Origin: Polytrichum commune
Lineage: Eukaryota; Streptophyta; Polytrichopsida; Polytrichales; Polytrichaceae
DNA length: 64,000 nt
NCBI GenBank assembly: GCA_950295325.1
Contig: OX485809.1
Coordinates: 30,566,001 to 30,630,000, forward strand
Direction of reading: 5' to 3'
The position numbers were made by a program, and so were the translations under genes. This document shows positions 12,241-24,847 of this stretch, piece by piece; positions within the stretch are counted from its first letter, which is position 1, and every line of letters begins with the position of its first letter. The notes under the pieces are model-generated. The model did not search any database and had not been told where the DNA came from. It worked only from the letters and a program-made list of their open reading frames with translations.

Positions 12241-12304
12241 TCCACATTACTCAACTTAAGCCAATACATTTTGTGGGTTATGGCTAAGTTGGGTAACGTT
12301 ATGG
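12241..12304. repeat. Diverged hairpin, relative of the 24435 palindrome
   Basis: The left arm attactcaacttaagcca pairs imperfectly with the right arm tggctaagttgggtaa around an attttgtgg loop. The arms and loop match the near-perfect hairpin at 24435-24499, so the two are copies of one foldback unit. Confidence 0.6.
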
Positions 12305-12854
12305 AGGGAATGTTGTAGATGTGTATCCAACACTTAAAACGACAATTCTAGGGAACTTTTGTTCCCCTACTGGGCACTTTGAAGTTGGATGAGCGGGGTA
12401 GAGGTGTCCAAATATGTTAGTGACCTAATTTTGCTACTTATTTTCTATCCTCAAGTTGGTTGCTATGTACTTCAAAACACTTAATTATAATATTATTCTA
12501 AGGATGGAAATGCAAATCAGTGGTTGAGAGAGACGATTGTCAATGGTCAACAATGTTTGTATTAACTCTAAATTATAGAATGTTTAAGTTTTATGGATTT
12601 GACATCTTCATGCATTTCCTAATTCTTGAACATTTGAGTGGCATTTTTTTTTATAGTACGTTAATAAGGAACTTGAGTGCTCAAGGTGTTGCTATAGTAA
12701 TAGGCACATCTACATTAAAAAAAAAATTGAATGCCAAACAATCCAAGATGAACTCTTTGGAATGTTGAATCCAAGGCATGCATAACTTACCAAACCAACA
12801 TTATGTATTAGCGTCATACACTTGAAACCTCCAAATATATGACATTTGATACAT

Positions 12855-13357
12855 AAGGTAAACGTGTGTGATTCAAGTAGTTACATTAATTGGACATCTA
12901 TATTTGAGTGGTGTGTGGTTAGGTGTGCATCCAAGAACATACGCCATAAAGACATATGTTTAAAAGAGATTGGATTACGTGCTCATAATGTGTTAACCAT
13001 TTTAGGTTCAATAATCAACATAATTGGGGGGGGGGACCTATGTGACCTATGGACTTTGATAAGTCATAGCAATTCAAGATTAGCTCCAAAACTTTATGGG
13101 ATTGATTATGTCTTCTTTTGATACATTTGCAGAGTGGTGTGTGGTTAGGTGTGCATCTTAGAACGGACGCCATAAAGACACGTGTTCAAAAGAGATTGGA
13201 CTACGTGCTCATAATATGTTAACCATTATAGGTTCAATAATCAACATAATTGGGGGGGGGGACCTATGTGATCTATGGACTTTGATAATTCATAGCAATT
13301 CAAGATTAGTTCCAAAACCTTATGGGATTGATTATGTCTTCTTTTGATACATTTGCA
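12855..13357 (+). repeat. MITE family A copy with 226-bp internal tandem duplication
   Basis: The left end taaggtaaacgtgtg near 12855 is family-A-like. From 12906 the core (gagtggtgtgtggttagg to atacatttgca) occurs twice, at 12906-13131 and 13132-13357, with exactly 226-bp spacing and few differences. Each unit contains a run of about ten G followed by acctatgtga. The duplication is young compared with the divergence between family copies. Confidence 0.8.
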
Positions 13358-13506
13358 AACACACATAAATTTCGACCTCGCAAATTCGAGTAATATAAGA
13401 TAGAAAATAACAACAAGTAATCAAATAAGGCCCATCTACCTTAATATTGGTTTTAAGTTCAATGTCGGTTCTGGTAGCCTACTTAATGCAAAAAGTTTGA
13501 TATATG

Positions 13507-13878
13507 TACACTCTAAACTATGTAATAACAACCTCCTTAATGTCACTTCTTCTCTTATATCCAAAAATCCATAGAAAACGGATGTTCTCAATGTAAATCT
13601 CACTCCTTGTTTTCATGTTTCCCTCCCATATAGCATGGGTTTTGACATTGAAATAAACCACCAAAGAATTCAAACCACACACTCACATGCATCACGGTGT
13701 CATCATTATAATTATTGTCATTATTGCAATGTTGACTTTGTGTTATTCGATAATATCACATGCTACACATATATATACATATATATTTTATCACGCATCT
13801 ATATTACCACTACAAAACTCCTTAATATCACGTGCACTTTGGTTGCCACAAGCGTGATAGTTATGGAGTTTAGATTGT
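13507..13878 (+). repeat. MITE family C copy
   Basis: It starts tacactctaaactatgtaat and ends with its inverted counterpart (ttatggagtttagattgt). It is closely similar over its whole length to 29982-30346, and in reverse orientation the outer parts match 31737-32220. Near the right end a nested inverted repeat (actccttaatatcacg and cgtgatagttatggagt) flanks a conserved ctttggttgcc block. Confidence 0.75.
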
Positions 13879-13879
13879 C

Positions 13880-14999
13880 CGTAGTCGTAATTTGCGAGGT
13901 GGTCTGAAGGAGAAAGTCAAGCGGAGATGTGAGCAGATAAGTTGTTCCTTTTGGTGCTGTCTCTGTTCTGTTCATCCCACAGGAGAGGATATGGATGAAT
14001 GAAGTTTCCAAGTAGCAATGCAGCGTGGGAGGGACTCGGGAGCTCAATTGTGTTGTGGATAGATTCATCAGGTCCGCTGTAGATCCCACTTCAGGATATT
14101 CACTGCTGGATATGTTGACTTAGCAGGTCCATTTAGGCAATTGTATCTTCTCACACTCATCAAGTTCACCACCTAAGTTCAAGAATGCAGTTCTTTGCTT
14201 TTGTAAGCTTGCAGGTTCGATGCAATTCCCTTGTGTGGAGTAGTAGCTGGAACGTGGGGGGAGGGAGACTCTGAAAGAGATTCAAGTATCTGGGATTCTC
14301 TGCCCTTGAGGTTTTGGGTCTTGGGTGGAGAGGTTTAGGGTTGCAGAATCAAGCAGCATTGCTTACTCTCATGATGCTGATAGGTAATGAACTTGCCAGC
14401 AGTCAGCTCTGTTGCTTCAAGTAGCCTCGTCACTTGGGTGCATTGTTGATCCATTTTTTTTTGAGGTTTCCGGAGGTGTAATCAAGTTCAGCTGAAACCC
14501 TTCTTTGGTTCTTCATAGTTTGAGTGAGAGAATCTTTAGGGTGTGGTTTTTTTGCCAGAGATTCGCAGCTGGGAGTGTTTGGAATGAACCGGTGTCAAAT
14601 TCTGGTACCAAACATCATCAGCGGTCAGAGCCGTTGAGGTAGCATTTATACGAAAAGAGGACCTTATCTTACACAAAACTCTCAAGACTTTGACAGAATT
14701 CTGAGAATCAAGAAAACTGGGAAAGAAAGAAGTAAAGAAAGGAGGCGAAGCAAAACCTTTCTTGCTGGTGTTTCTTAGGTTTAACATTGCGTTAGTGATA
14801 AGTAAATTCTGGACAAGAAGAGTGTCGTGGCTTTGGGTTGTCATCAGATTGGATAAGTTCACATCCCCCACAATGAGTAGAAGTTTCTGGCACACGGAAC
14901 CCTACAGGATGAAGCTCAAGACTCTCTTAATCTTTGAGCAACGAGATGAATGTTCGGAGGTAGACCAAGGAAACTCTCCTTAATTTTGACACCCACTGC
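13880..14999. other. Upstream flank of the mTERF gene, no supported gene
   Basis: This kilobase is less AT-rich than the repeats and may hold the mTERF promoter. Near 14605-14635 the sequence ttctggtaccaaacatcatc followed by ggtcagagcc vaguely resembles a retrotransposon primer-binding region, but no LTRs or coding remnants support that. No ORF here resembles a known protein. Confidence 0.35.
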
Positions 15000-15004
15000 A
15001 GCAC

Positions 15005-15037
15005 ACAGACAGACAGACAGACAGACGGACAGACAGA
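15005..15037 (+). repeat. (acag)n microsatellite in the mTERF leader
   Basis: About eight acag units, one interrupted (acgg), end 24 bases before the mTERF start codon. They probably lie in the 5'UTR. Confidence 0.85.
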
Positions 15038-15060
15038 AATTGGGGTTAGCCTTCAAGGCC

Positions 15061-18000
15061 ATGGCAGCGAACTGGGGTGCTTTGAGCTCTTCTGCCCTAC
15101 CCGGTGTTTACTTCTGCCATAGCCACCATGGAACACCTCTCCCTTGGACTCGTGTGCAAATCCATTTGCATCATTTGCAGCAGATCTTGGTGTTCAACAA
15201 GCTTCAGCCTGCAACGGCACTACCCTCATCTTCTGCTGCAGCAGCTCAACATTCTAACGCAAGAATTGCAAAGAGCAACCGGCGGTCGCGGTTTGGTGAA
15301 TCCCTGCCCACTTTTAGTCTGGAGGATGAACTGGAAGGCAGCATCAATCTTGTGGCTCAGTTGCGATCTGCCGTAGGTTTCCTTTCCTCCCCTGAATCCA
15401 ATATCATCATGCTTTGATGCTTCTCTATCCTTTTTATGGCCTTTAGCAGTTTATTACTACCGCGTTGAGGTGAGTGGACGTAGAGCGAACACTTTTAGCT
15501 CTGCACCTACTTCTCCTAGAATGTTAACATGCGATTAGTATGAGATGACAAGAAAAATTCAAATTGAGGCCGACTTAAACCACTTTCCTCATTAGTTTTG
15601 GAGCTCATATGAATATCTTTTTCATTATCATGCCTAATGGTGCAGCTTTAGTTCATCCTTTGTCTGCATTGAATTCTAAGTACCTTGAACCTTCTAAGTC
15701 GTCGGCCTTGAAGATTCTACAAGTTCAAATTTGGGCCTGAGCTTGAAAATCTCCTTTTGTTGGATTGAATTCCACGTACAAGCCGAACTGGGGCTTGAGC
15801 TTGAAAAATCAATCCCGACAAAGCGGGAACTAACCTTGAGACAATGTAGCTCCCACCATCTTAGGCACCTGTAAGGAAGGGCTCAAATTTCCTCCTTCAT
15901 GTTTCAGTTTCATACTTCCACTATCGGTAACCTGTGGTAATGGTAGAGTTCTGTTTGTTTTCTTGAAGTTTTGAGGCTCTGTTTCCACCTTGTACAGTTT
16001 GTGTACCTTAAACCCTGGGAACCCCGGGGTTTTTTTTTTGTTGAAGGTTTTGGAGATCGATCACAGTAAGTTTGAGATTTGTGGCAGGAGCTAGAAATAC
16101 AGGAGCAGGAAGAGAGAGACGTGGGTTTGACCACAAAGAAGGCACAGCAGAAACTGAAGAAGCTGGGGATTGAATTCAAGAGAGTTGAGAAGATGCCGCC
16201 CGTGGTGACCCGCAAAGTGAAAGTAGTTTCTGCGTCTGCTTTGGAGGATCTTTCGGCGATAAGCTCCCCACGTTTATCTGTTGCAGGTTTGTTTTGAATT
16301 TGATGAGTGTTACAAATTCCATGTAGTAAATTCACACTTGCACTCATTTAAATGTAGACCCTGATCACAGAAAATACACACTCAGGTCACTACTAAATAA
16401 AGGCTTCCTAATCCTGCATCTAAATTGAGTCTATCTAGCTGGTTTTGCTGTTGACTCCAGTGCTTGTAAACTATCATTGCTATCACAGTGTCAACTGGAG
16501 CTGAGAACATGGGGACATTTGATGTTGTACTTTGTGTAAGAGCCGACCTAAATTAGAGTTTTGTTTCATACTTGATCTTTATACACAGTTTGAACACAGG
16601 ATGTGGAGGACTCGTATCTCTGTTAGTGAATGTCTTAAGCTATCACAGAGCTTACATGCAATTAGATGCATGTTTTCAAATGTGAATTCCTGGGGATAAT
16701 GTTCAGGTACAAGTGGCAGGAAGGTTCTCCAAAAGAAGCCAAGTTTTCCAGGGACCAAAAAACTATCTCGACATGACTGGGAAGAACAAGCATATCAGAT
16801 TATCCAGCGCCAGAAGCTACGAGACACTGCCTTCCGGGAGCGGGCTTTGGCATTGGAGGAGGCACAAAAGCCATCGAGCAGGAAGCCTATTCCACTCCAC
16901 GTTGATGCCCCTATTACAGAAGTTCTTCCTCAGTCAAAAGGGGTACAGCAATTCCTTACACTTTTCATGGTGTGCATGTGTTGCAGATCATGGATTATGA
17001 GCTGAGGTAGATGGGTTTTAAACAGTTACTTTTTCTGACTAGCCCACTTCTCCTAGGATATGAAACACACAATTAGTACAAGATAGTTAGCAAATCCAAA
17101 TCAAGGCTGTACCCACTTTCCTCATGATTTTTGGAGCTCATATGAATATCTTCTTCATAATCAAAGTGCAGATTCTTGTGCTCATTAAATGGTCATATAG
17201 GTCCTTTGGAATTATGTTCACTGTTAAAACTACAATGGTCATAATATCTTGAGCACGCAATCCAATCTCTATTAAACACGTGTCTTTTTGGTATCTGGTC
17301 TTGGAGCTACACCAAACCACATACTACTCAAATATAGGTGTATGTTCAAGATTTGTAACTGGAATACACATGTCTACCTTAGTGGTAAATTGAATCGATC
17401 ATGATAAGAGCTGCATATTTCTTGCTAGTGAATACAGGTACTTGATTCAGAAGTTCTTGATTTCCAAGAAGAAATTATGGCGTGGGAAAACAGATTGTAG
17501 TAATTACTGGCACCTGTAGCTGCATGTTGCTACTTCAATTAGCCCTAAACGAGCCTTTGAGCACATACTTCCATTTTTAGCAAATTGTGTTAAAAGTGAC
17601 TGTATCTTAGATTACCTCATGGTTCAAATGCACTTTTCGGACTTAGATTACCTTCATGTCACTGAAGATTTGGGTTTAAATACAGAGTATGGGTGCACAT
17701 ACATACTTACTATTTTGATCATCAATGTCACAAATGAGGATATTTACATTTTTTCCTTGACATAAGATAATGTACTAAAGAAATTATAAAAATATGATTT
17801 TAAGACATGGTGAGGCTCATAGACGTTGTGTATGTAGGTCGTACATTGAGCCCCTTAGACCTTTAAGGGTTAGTATGTGTGAAAGAAGCAAACCCAGTAT
17901 CCAGTTCATTCTTCACAGGCTGTGTAATGATGTTTTTTTTTGCTTTGTTTTTGGCATGACGATCCAGGTTGATCTTTTCAGTGAGATGGAAGATGCATTC

Positions 18001-20663
18001 TTTGAGCACTTGTCGGCAAAGTTACGATTTGAACCAAAGTGGCGAGCCTTGGTTTGTTACCTACACCAACTAGGACTTGGAGAGGAAGATTTTAGGAAAA
18101 TTGTTGACAGGCACAGAACTTGCCTTCAGACAAATGCCATCATGGTGAAGGAAAGAGTGGAGTATCTTGTTAGCGTGGGTGTTGAACGAGAAAATTTAAG
18201 CAAGCTCATTGTGCGGCACCCTCAAATTATAGAGTATACAGTGGAGAAGGCACTTAAACCCCGAATCCAATACTTGAAACGCCTGGGTGTTCCCGACTCA
18301 AAATTGGGTCGTGTTATCAGTGTGGCACCCTCCTTACTTGAATGTAGTCTGAACCGCTCTTTGAAGCCAAGGGTGGAGTATTTGAAGGATGTTGTTGGCA
18401 TCAAGGAATCTGATATAGGGCTCATTATTACTCGAAGCCCCCAGGTCAGTGCCGCCTTCTCAACTGTCAAAAAGCAACTGTAGAAATGGATATAAAATAA
18501 AGTAGTGAAACCATTGCACTTTTAAATACAGCTGTAAATGTTGCACAAAGCTTATTGAGTGGTATTTTTAAGTAAGGTAGATGGTGTTAAATGGTTCCTT
18601 TTTCCGACCAGTCCACTTCTCCTAGAATATGCAACACCTGAGTAGTACGAGATGGTTAGCAAATCCAAATCAAGGCAGTAGCCACTTTCCTCATTATTAT
18701 CGGAGTTCATATGATATTCTTACTCATTATCAAAGTGAAGATTCTGGTGCTCATTAAATGGTCATATAAGTAACCCCAATTCTGTTGAATCTTGAGCTTA
18801 GAATTGTTCATATTTTGCGCACGTAGTCCAATCTCTTTTAAACACGTCTTTTTGGTATCTGCTCTTGGAGCTGCACTTAACCATGTACCACTCAAAAATA
18901 GGTGTCTGATTAAGATAAGTAATTGATATAGGCACATCTACCTTATTGTGTCCTAGTGCCTGGAGTCAGTACGGATGTTAGAGCAACTCCTACAGAATAT
19001 GATTCTCTCAGTAATCAGCTTTCAAAGTCAAATGGCCAATGCTGCATGCTCATCACGCACATAAAGTCCATATATATCATAAATTTTCTTTGCCCGCCGA
19101 ATCCAGAGTGTATGAGAGAGAGACGGCCGTCTACAGTTTGATCCTCAATTCTTGAGGGTGGGAAGGAGTTTAGAGGGTTGACTCTCTCAAAAATTGGTGG
19201 GCAAAAAGAATTTGGAAAACATATAGGCTTTGTGGGTGGAATGTGCACGTGGTCTTGTCCCAGGAGAACCTCTAAAGCTGATTAGTGAGAGAATCATTTT
19301 CCAGTGACCACAGGAATTGCTCTATTGTAGTTGAAATCAATCTAAATCAGGCTCTGGGAATATCATTCAGGTATTAACACAAAGTATCGAGGATTCGCTG
19401 GAGCCTCGAGTGGAGTTTTTCATGGTAGAGATGGGGGTCACGAAAGAGAAATTGGCAAAGATGGTGACGCGACATCCCCAACTTTTACACTATAGTGTGG
19501 AGGATGGCATCTGTCCTCGTGTTGATTATCTCAAGAGCATTGGCTTAAGCAAAGATGACATTCTAAAAGTATTTGCTCGCCTTACCCAGGTACAACAATA
19601 AAACTGTGCTCACTTTGTTATGTGTTTTTTAAGCTCTGCTTTAAGGTATGTGGGTCTTATTCAGTTTGTTTATCATGTTCTCCAACTTCTACCAATTAGA
19701 TTTACACAATGAAACTTGTGTTCCATTAGCAAATGTATGATGAAGCATGATTGAAAATTGGACCTCCCTTGATTTAGTTATGGTTATTGGAAGTGCATGT
19801 TTGTTGATTTATTAATTGAATACATAGGTCCTCCTAATTGTGTTCACCATTGAGTGTGGATTGGTTAATCAAATTTGAAGATGAGTCCAGCCTCTTTCAG
19901 AAATGTGTTTTTATGGTGTTTGTTCTTGGACTCTCACCGAGCCACTCACCAATCAAATATACGTGTCTGATTCAGACAAGTAATTGAATAACACCCACAT
20001 ACACTAATTCAGTTGTATGAAGCCAGTGCAAAAATGCTCAAGGAAGAAAAGGGAACTTCGATTCCCATTGTACATGAGATGATCCTACCGATGGTTTTTG
20101 TCTCGTCACCACAGATTTCCAGACGCAATGTTATTATGTTAAAATGATCAAATATTGAAAGGACATCATAAGTCTTTGATGATAACTCCATTACTTATTT
20201 TCATCTATTATATGCCACATTATATAACTAGCTAGAAAAATTATTAGATGAAAAGAGTAGATGAACCATAGCATAATTATATTATACACCACTAGGTGCA
20301 ATTTCAATTCAAAAATTTGTGATGTGTGTGCAGGTATTGTCTCTTTCGATTGAAAATTGCTTGAAGCCAAAGTACGAGTATTTAGTGAACGAGCTCAATG
20401 GAGGGCCGCACACTGTGACCAGCTTCCCTGCGTACTTCAGTCTCTCCTTGGAGCAACGCATCAAGCCCCGCCATCGGTATCTTTCTGCACTTAAAAGACT
20501 GCCCAAGGGACCCTTTCCGATGAAATCACTAGCTGTCACAGATTCGTGTTTTTGCAAACAATTTGCAGATACGACCGTAGAGGAGTATCAAGCTTTCCGG
20601 AATGAGCTTCTGTTGAGCAATTTTGCAAAACAGTTTGAGTGGAAGAATAAAGTACAAATATGA
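15061..20663 (+). CDS. mTERF-family organellar protein
   Basis: The mTERF family consists of helical-repeat proteins that bind nucleic acid in mitochondria or plastids and act in transcription termination, splicing or ribosome biogenesis. Exons are 15061-15372, 16088-16286, 16707-16942, 17968-18444, 19371-19589 and 20334-20663, total 1773 nt, giving 590 aa. All borders are GT-AG and phases match. The N-terminal ~100 residues are rich in S, A, H and Q and poor in acids, as in a transit peptide. Exons 2-3 encode a charged linker. From about residue 250 come tandem mTERF motifs with the typical L-x(3)-P signatures (IVRHPQIIEYTVE, VISVAPSLLECSLN, IITRSPQ, MVTRHPQLLHYSVE). The C-terminus (FPAYFSLSLEQRIKPRHRYL, then KGPFPMKSL) is typical of plant mTERFs. 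The ATG at 15061 is preferred over one at 14950 because the microsatellite lies between them. The exact paralogue is not assigned. Confidence 0.9.
15505..15632 (-). repeat. MITE family A fragment in mTERF intron 1
   Basis: The blocks cacctacttctcctagaat, gagatgacaag...caaattgaggcc and ggagctcatatgaatatc match the left half of the reverse-oriented copies at 17003 and 18573. Terminal repeats are not preserved. Confidence 0.6.
17003..17383 (-). repeat. MITE family A, near-complete, in mTERF intron 3
   Basis: It is bounded by tgaggtagatggg on the left and catgtctacctta on the right, which are imperfect inverted repeats. The core reads ccacttctcctaggatatg, agctcatatgaatatc, aatccaatctct and ccaaaccacatactactc. 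Its length (~380 bp) matches the other complete copies. Confidence 0.75.
18573..18946 (-). repeat. MITE family A, near-complete, in mTERF intron 4
   Basis: Left end taaggtagatggtg and right end cacatctacctta are inverted repeats. The 374-bp body aligns block by block with 17003-17383. Confidence 0.78.
19642..20005 (+). repeat. MITE family B, near-complete, in mTERF intron 5
   Basis: Left end taaggtatgtgggtcttatt and right end aataacacccacatacacta are inverted repeats, with small differences from the perfect pair in the 45507 copy. The body contains ccaattagatttacac and cctaattgtgttcaccatt, shared with 780-1137 and 61699-62088. Confidence 0.78.
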
Positions 20664-23600
20664 CAAGTTGGTTGTCGTTCTGGCAGCTTTTCCTGCAGTT
20701 GTGTGGTTCTTAAAGCTGTGTGTGTATTGGGTTCGAAGGGACATGAGATCTCCACTGTCTTCAAAATTTATCCACCGTCTCCACCGATCTCCACTGCCAA
20801 GATTATACAATTTATAACGGGTTTCTGGCGATGTCCCACTGTTGTGGCAGCTTTTGGTTGGTTGAGAGAAGGGGTGTTATATCCTGTAACCGGGGATTTC
20901 CCCTGCCCACGTCTCCAGCCCTAATGTTGAACATATTCATCTTATTTGTAGAAACCAGCTACACCAGTTCAACCAACTTAACTGTCGATAGTATTGCAAC
21001 AATAAGTTTCGATTGACTGATGTAGATCCGTTTGGCTCCGAACATTGACAGGACAACATTCCCATAACAATGTTTATGTATGGCCAGACCTATCCCTATG
21101 TCTGTCATGGAAAGTACCCATGACACCTTGGACCAGGTTTGGCCTCTTGGCCTCACCTACCAGAGTGCCATAGCTACTGGCCATAATTGGGCTCCCCAAA
21201 AGGGTTGCCCAATCCATTAAAACATGATATACCCACCTTCTTACTTATATCGAGTTGGCTTCTCAACAATCTTATCTGTCCCCCATTGCAAGTATTCATG
21301 CATCACTCTGGAGATTGATCAGGAGGCAAATGGGGAACCCACAATTGCATCCACTCTTCAACACAAAGACTGAGGTCACAATTGTTTTTTAAAATGTTGC
21401 CATTGTAACTTCCTCAAGTGCCTGCCCAGGACGCACTCTGGTAGCTAGTGATGGAGTCTCTATTCACACATCACAGATTCTAACAAGACTAAATGATTTA
21501 TATGGGGATGTTCATTGCTAACTGATTAAGAGATGGTTGCCCTCCGTAAAGAAATCATTAATAGGTGTCAGACGTTGGGCGCTGGAGGGGCAGGGGGTTG
21601 GCTCTAATGTTGGTTACCGGGAGGTTTAACCCCTAATGTCGGTTATTGGGAGGTTTAACCCCTAATGTCCTATGTAACCATAATTTGGTCGTGAGCAGTT
21701 TCCTTTGACCCCTTTGACACTGGTTGGGATGGTTTCTTGATTATTTAACTACTCCTCTTGTTCATGTTCAAGTATGCTATGTTCTACCACATGGATAATT
21801 TTGATTCAATAGAGTTAGTCATTTTTGGATTAATTCAAATACGAGAGTGTGGTCTCAACTGGTTTAAAATGAAACTAGTCCATCAACCAAAACTTGAAAT
21901 TTTGTCACCTTTGTGGTTTAGGAGCAATATATCCTAAACATGTTCTTTGTTGATCTTTATGTGCATACGATTCCCAATTAATTTGGAAATTTGCATGACA
22001 CTCAAACGCAACATATCCTAAACATCTACCGTTAGAATTTTTAATTGCACATGTGTTGGAAGGTGTGTAGTTGTGGCACCGTTGTCTCAAATTGCAAAGC
22101 TTCCCAAAAATCACAAAGGAAGAGTTTCAAGATTTTTGAGTTGATTTGAGTAGGTATATCGCCTCTCTTTCGAATGAGGGTAACATCTTATCATTTGGGG
22201 ATGATTTGAGTGGAGATTCGATCAAAGAACCAACCCTAATTTAATTTCTAAACTTTTGCCCCTCAAGACCACTATTGACATTCCTATTATAAATCTCCTA
22301 CATAATAGAACTTCGATGTTTAAGATTTGTATTGTGAGTAGTCACCTAACTTGCAAACGTCTATACGATTGGATTTGTCAAAAAAACTTTAGATCTTTAG
22401 CTACGGTCACTGAAATCGAGGTCACATATTCTGGGCAGATTTGAGGGATATTGAGTGTGGGAAGTTAGGGGTTGGGTTTTAAAGAAGAGAAGAGTGAAAG
22501 GAAAATCTTCTTCAGTGGTCTCTGATCTTCAGCTTCCTTGGTAACCCAACTTAACTTCATTGCGTGCTTCATTTCCGGATTCCCCATATTGCAAAGTCTC
22601 ATCCTTAGAAATAAAATTTTGTTGCAGGCTCCAGTAGTGAGGTCACAGGGACTTGATTCAATGCAGACAATTTGGATATGGACGCTTTTGTGCCACTCCT
22701 CAACTTCATAGGTTTCGACAATCTAACCTGTCAACCCCAACGAACTCCGAAATGCTTACACGGGAGTATATGTATGCTTACTCAAGTGCTTATGAATCTA
22801 GATGACACATCACAAACAAAAGCGAATATCGTTGCAACTCTTTAAATTCCAGTTGTAAGTTGATTATTGAGAGTAATCAAAATAGTGATCTGATAGATAT
22901 GGTGAGGCTCACTTGTCCATGAGATAGAACGTTAACTGGGCTGTACCCGAGATTACGTAATCAAGCATGTAAGCCACCAAAATCAGGTAAATGATTCGTC
23001 CATTGGAACATATTGCACCAGGTTATAATTGATGTTGTTTTTGCATTCACTTTTGCAAAATAGTCACAAGATATGAAGTGGTACAAAGTGCAACCTACCT
23101 CTGTCAGTAATGAAACACTGTTGAAATTCAAGTGAGGTGTGTGTTCCCCTCATTTATCTTAACCCCTAACTTCTCATGCGACCCAAATCGGGTTGATGAA
23201 AGTCTTGGGTAGGCTCCTGCGACCAAGCATGTCACCCTTTTTCATCCAGATCTATGGTCATGGTATAGCAAGCATATTTTTGTGTGGGGCCCATTAATAT
23301 AGTTAGGATACCATGGTGTGTGGAGATCACTGTGTATGGGGAATGGAAGTTTTTCTTCTTCTTCTTCAAAGTGTTTGGAAAAAACTTTGGGCAGGAGAAT
23401 CTTGTAGGGATGTTCAACATTCGATTAGATTTCTAGCATATTGCATATAATTAATCTTCCCATTATCTGCCAATTGACAAACTCTAGAAATGTTTGATTG
23501 ATTCAACTCCACAATAATCAACTAAATTTCTCACCTTCCAATAATCAATTAGATCCTACTTTGTTTTAAAATCTAATCGGGTCCCATCGGGATAAATTGG

Positions 23601-24430
23601 GGTTCATTTTAGGGTCAAGGCTCAAATCAACAAAAAGACGGTACCATTCTTCACCTGCATCGAGGCAACAAGTTCCGAATCATTACTCAAAGACGTGGGC
23701 CCTCATAATATAACATTGGGATGTTGGGAGCTTAGTTTGAATTTGAGTCTCCCTGCAGAGCTTTTCAAGCATCCGATTGTTATATTCTGAGGGCCCCACA
23801 GAAACAAGAGTTGAACGTTGAATAATGTTATGTCTTCTGGGTGATTTGACCCAATAATTTGCACCAGTGAATTTGATTTATTTGAATTGAACTTGAGAGG
23901 GGGACTCTGGCAGCAATACCTACAGTAAGAAGCACTCAAAACTGGAAGGATCAACAGACCTTCTGATATGTCGCATGTAATTCCCAGGCTGGTTCTCCAC
24001 CCATGCAATGCTCTCCAAATTTACACCCCAAATATGAAGAACAACTGCACAAATGTCAAAGCTCGAGCCGAGCAATCGCTTGTGATGTTTGCAGAGCTGC
24101 TCTTAACAAGACGTTCTTCTTGATCAGCAGAGTTGATAGTAATCAATCTTTTACTATTGTAACAGCATGTGAGGTATGTGGGCCTTCTGTGGACACTCTA
24201 TAATGGGACATCTATTTCTATATGGTATATGGCAAGGTTTGTAGTTATGAATGAACATCCCAATGATACGTGTAACAATGAGATTGGATTACGTGCGCAA
24301 AATATATTTAAACTACAATCTAAGTTCAATACTGTGTAGTGCACACAATTGGGAGGGCCTATGTGCTCACTTACAACAAAGGAAACTCTTCCATATGACC
24401 TTTTATAACTTTTGAATGTCTAAGCTTAAC
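20664..24430. other. mTERF 3' flank and intergenic DNA
   Basis: The first few hundred bases are probably 3'UTR. Beyond that I see no supported gene. A partial family-A/B core (aatgagattggattacgtgc, 24280-24300) occurs near 24.3 kb. A 29-bp tandem repeat lies at 21605-21662. Confidence 0.45.
21605..21662 (+). repeat. 29-bp tandem repeat, two copies
   Basis: 21605-21633 and 21634-21662 differ at only three positions (core ggttaYYgggaggtttaacc). A third partial unit, taatgtc, follows directly. Confidence 0.85.
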
Positions 24431-24434
24431 TGCT

Positions 24435-24499
24435 ACATAACATTACTCAACTTAGCCATGGAGTTTTGTGGGCCATGGCTAAGCTGAGTAATGTTATGT
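24435..24499. repeat. Near-perfect 27-bp hairpin with 11-nt loop
   Basis: The left arm 24435-24461 and right arm 24473-24499 are reverse complements with a single mismatch (tcaac against gctga). Each ends in the palindrome ccatgg at the loop side. The loop is agttttgtggg. A decayed relative lies at 12241-12304. Confidence 0.85.
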
Positions 24500-24847
24500 G
24501 TTCTGAAACTCAGAATGATAGTCTGCACGGTTCGCAATTACTTAGTTGGAATAGATGATTCCCTAGCCAATCCAATGGCTAGAAATGTACGTGGAGTTGG
24601 AAGTGTTCACAATAGGGTGACATAGCTTACGTTCTGCCATTATTGCAAGGTGACTGGAGGCAATGACTCACTCAAACAGTTTCTGAATTTCAAAGGATTC
24701 TAGGATGCTAGGTGATGTAGCATCTAGGGTTTCACGAGAAGCTTCTATAGTATGTATAGTTGCATGCAAACACTGGTGCATAAGTTGCTTCCAAATATTT
24801 GCAAACACATCACCTCCGTAGTCCTCAAGATTTCTTCTGAGACTTTT

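Noticed and set aside
12906-13357. CRISPR-like repeat array
   Set aside because: Only two long units with no spacers, in eukaryotic DNA. It is a tandem duplication of a MITE core.
14600-14640. Copia-like primer-binding site (ggtaccaaac...ggtcagagcc)
   Set aside because: No flanking LTRs, polypurine tract or gag/pol remnants are visible, and the match is weak.
14950-15060. Upstream ATG extending the mTERF N-terminus
   Set aside because: The extension translates the acag microsatellite (QTDRQTDRQ). The ATG at 15061 gives a better transit peptide.
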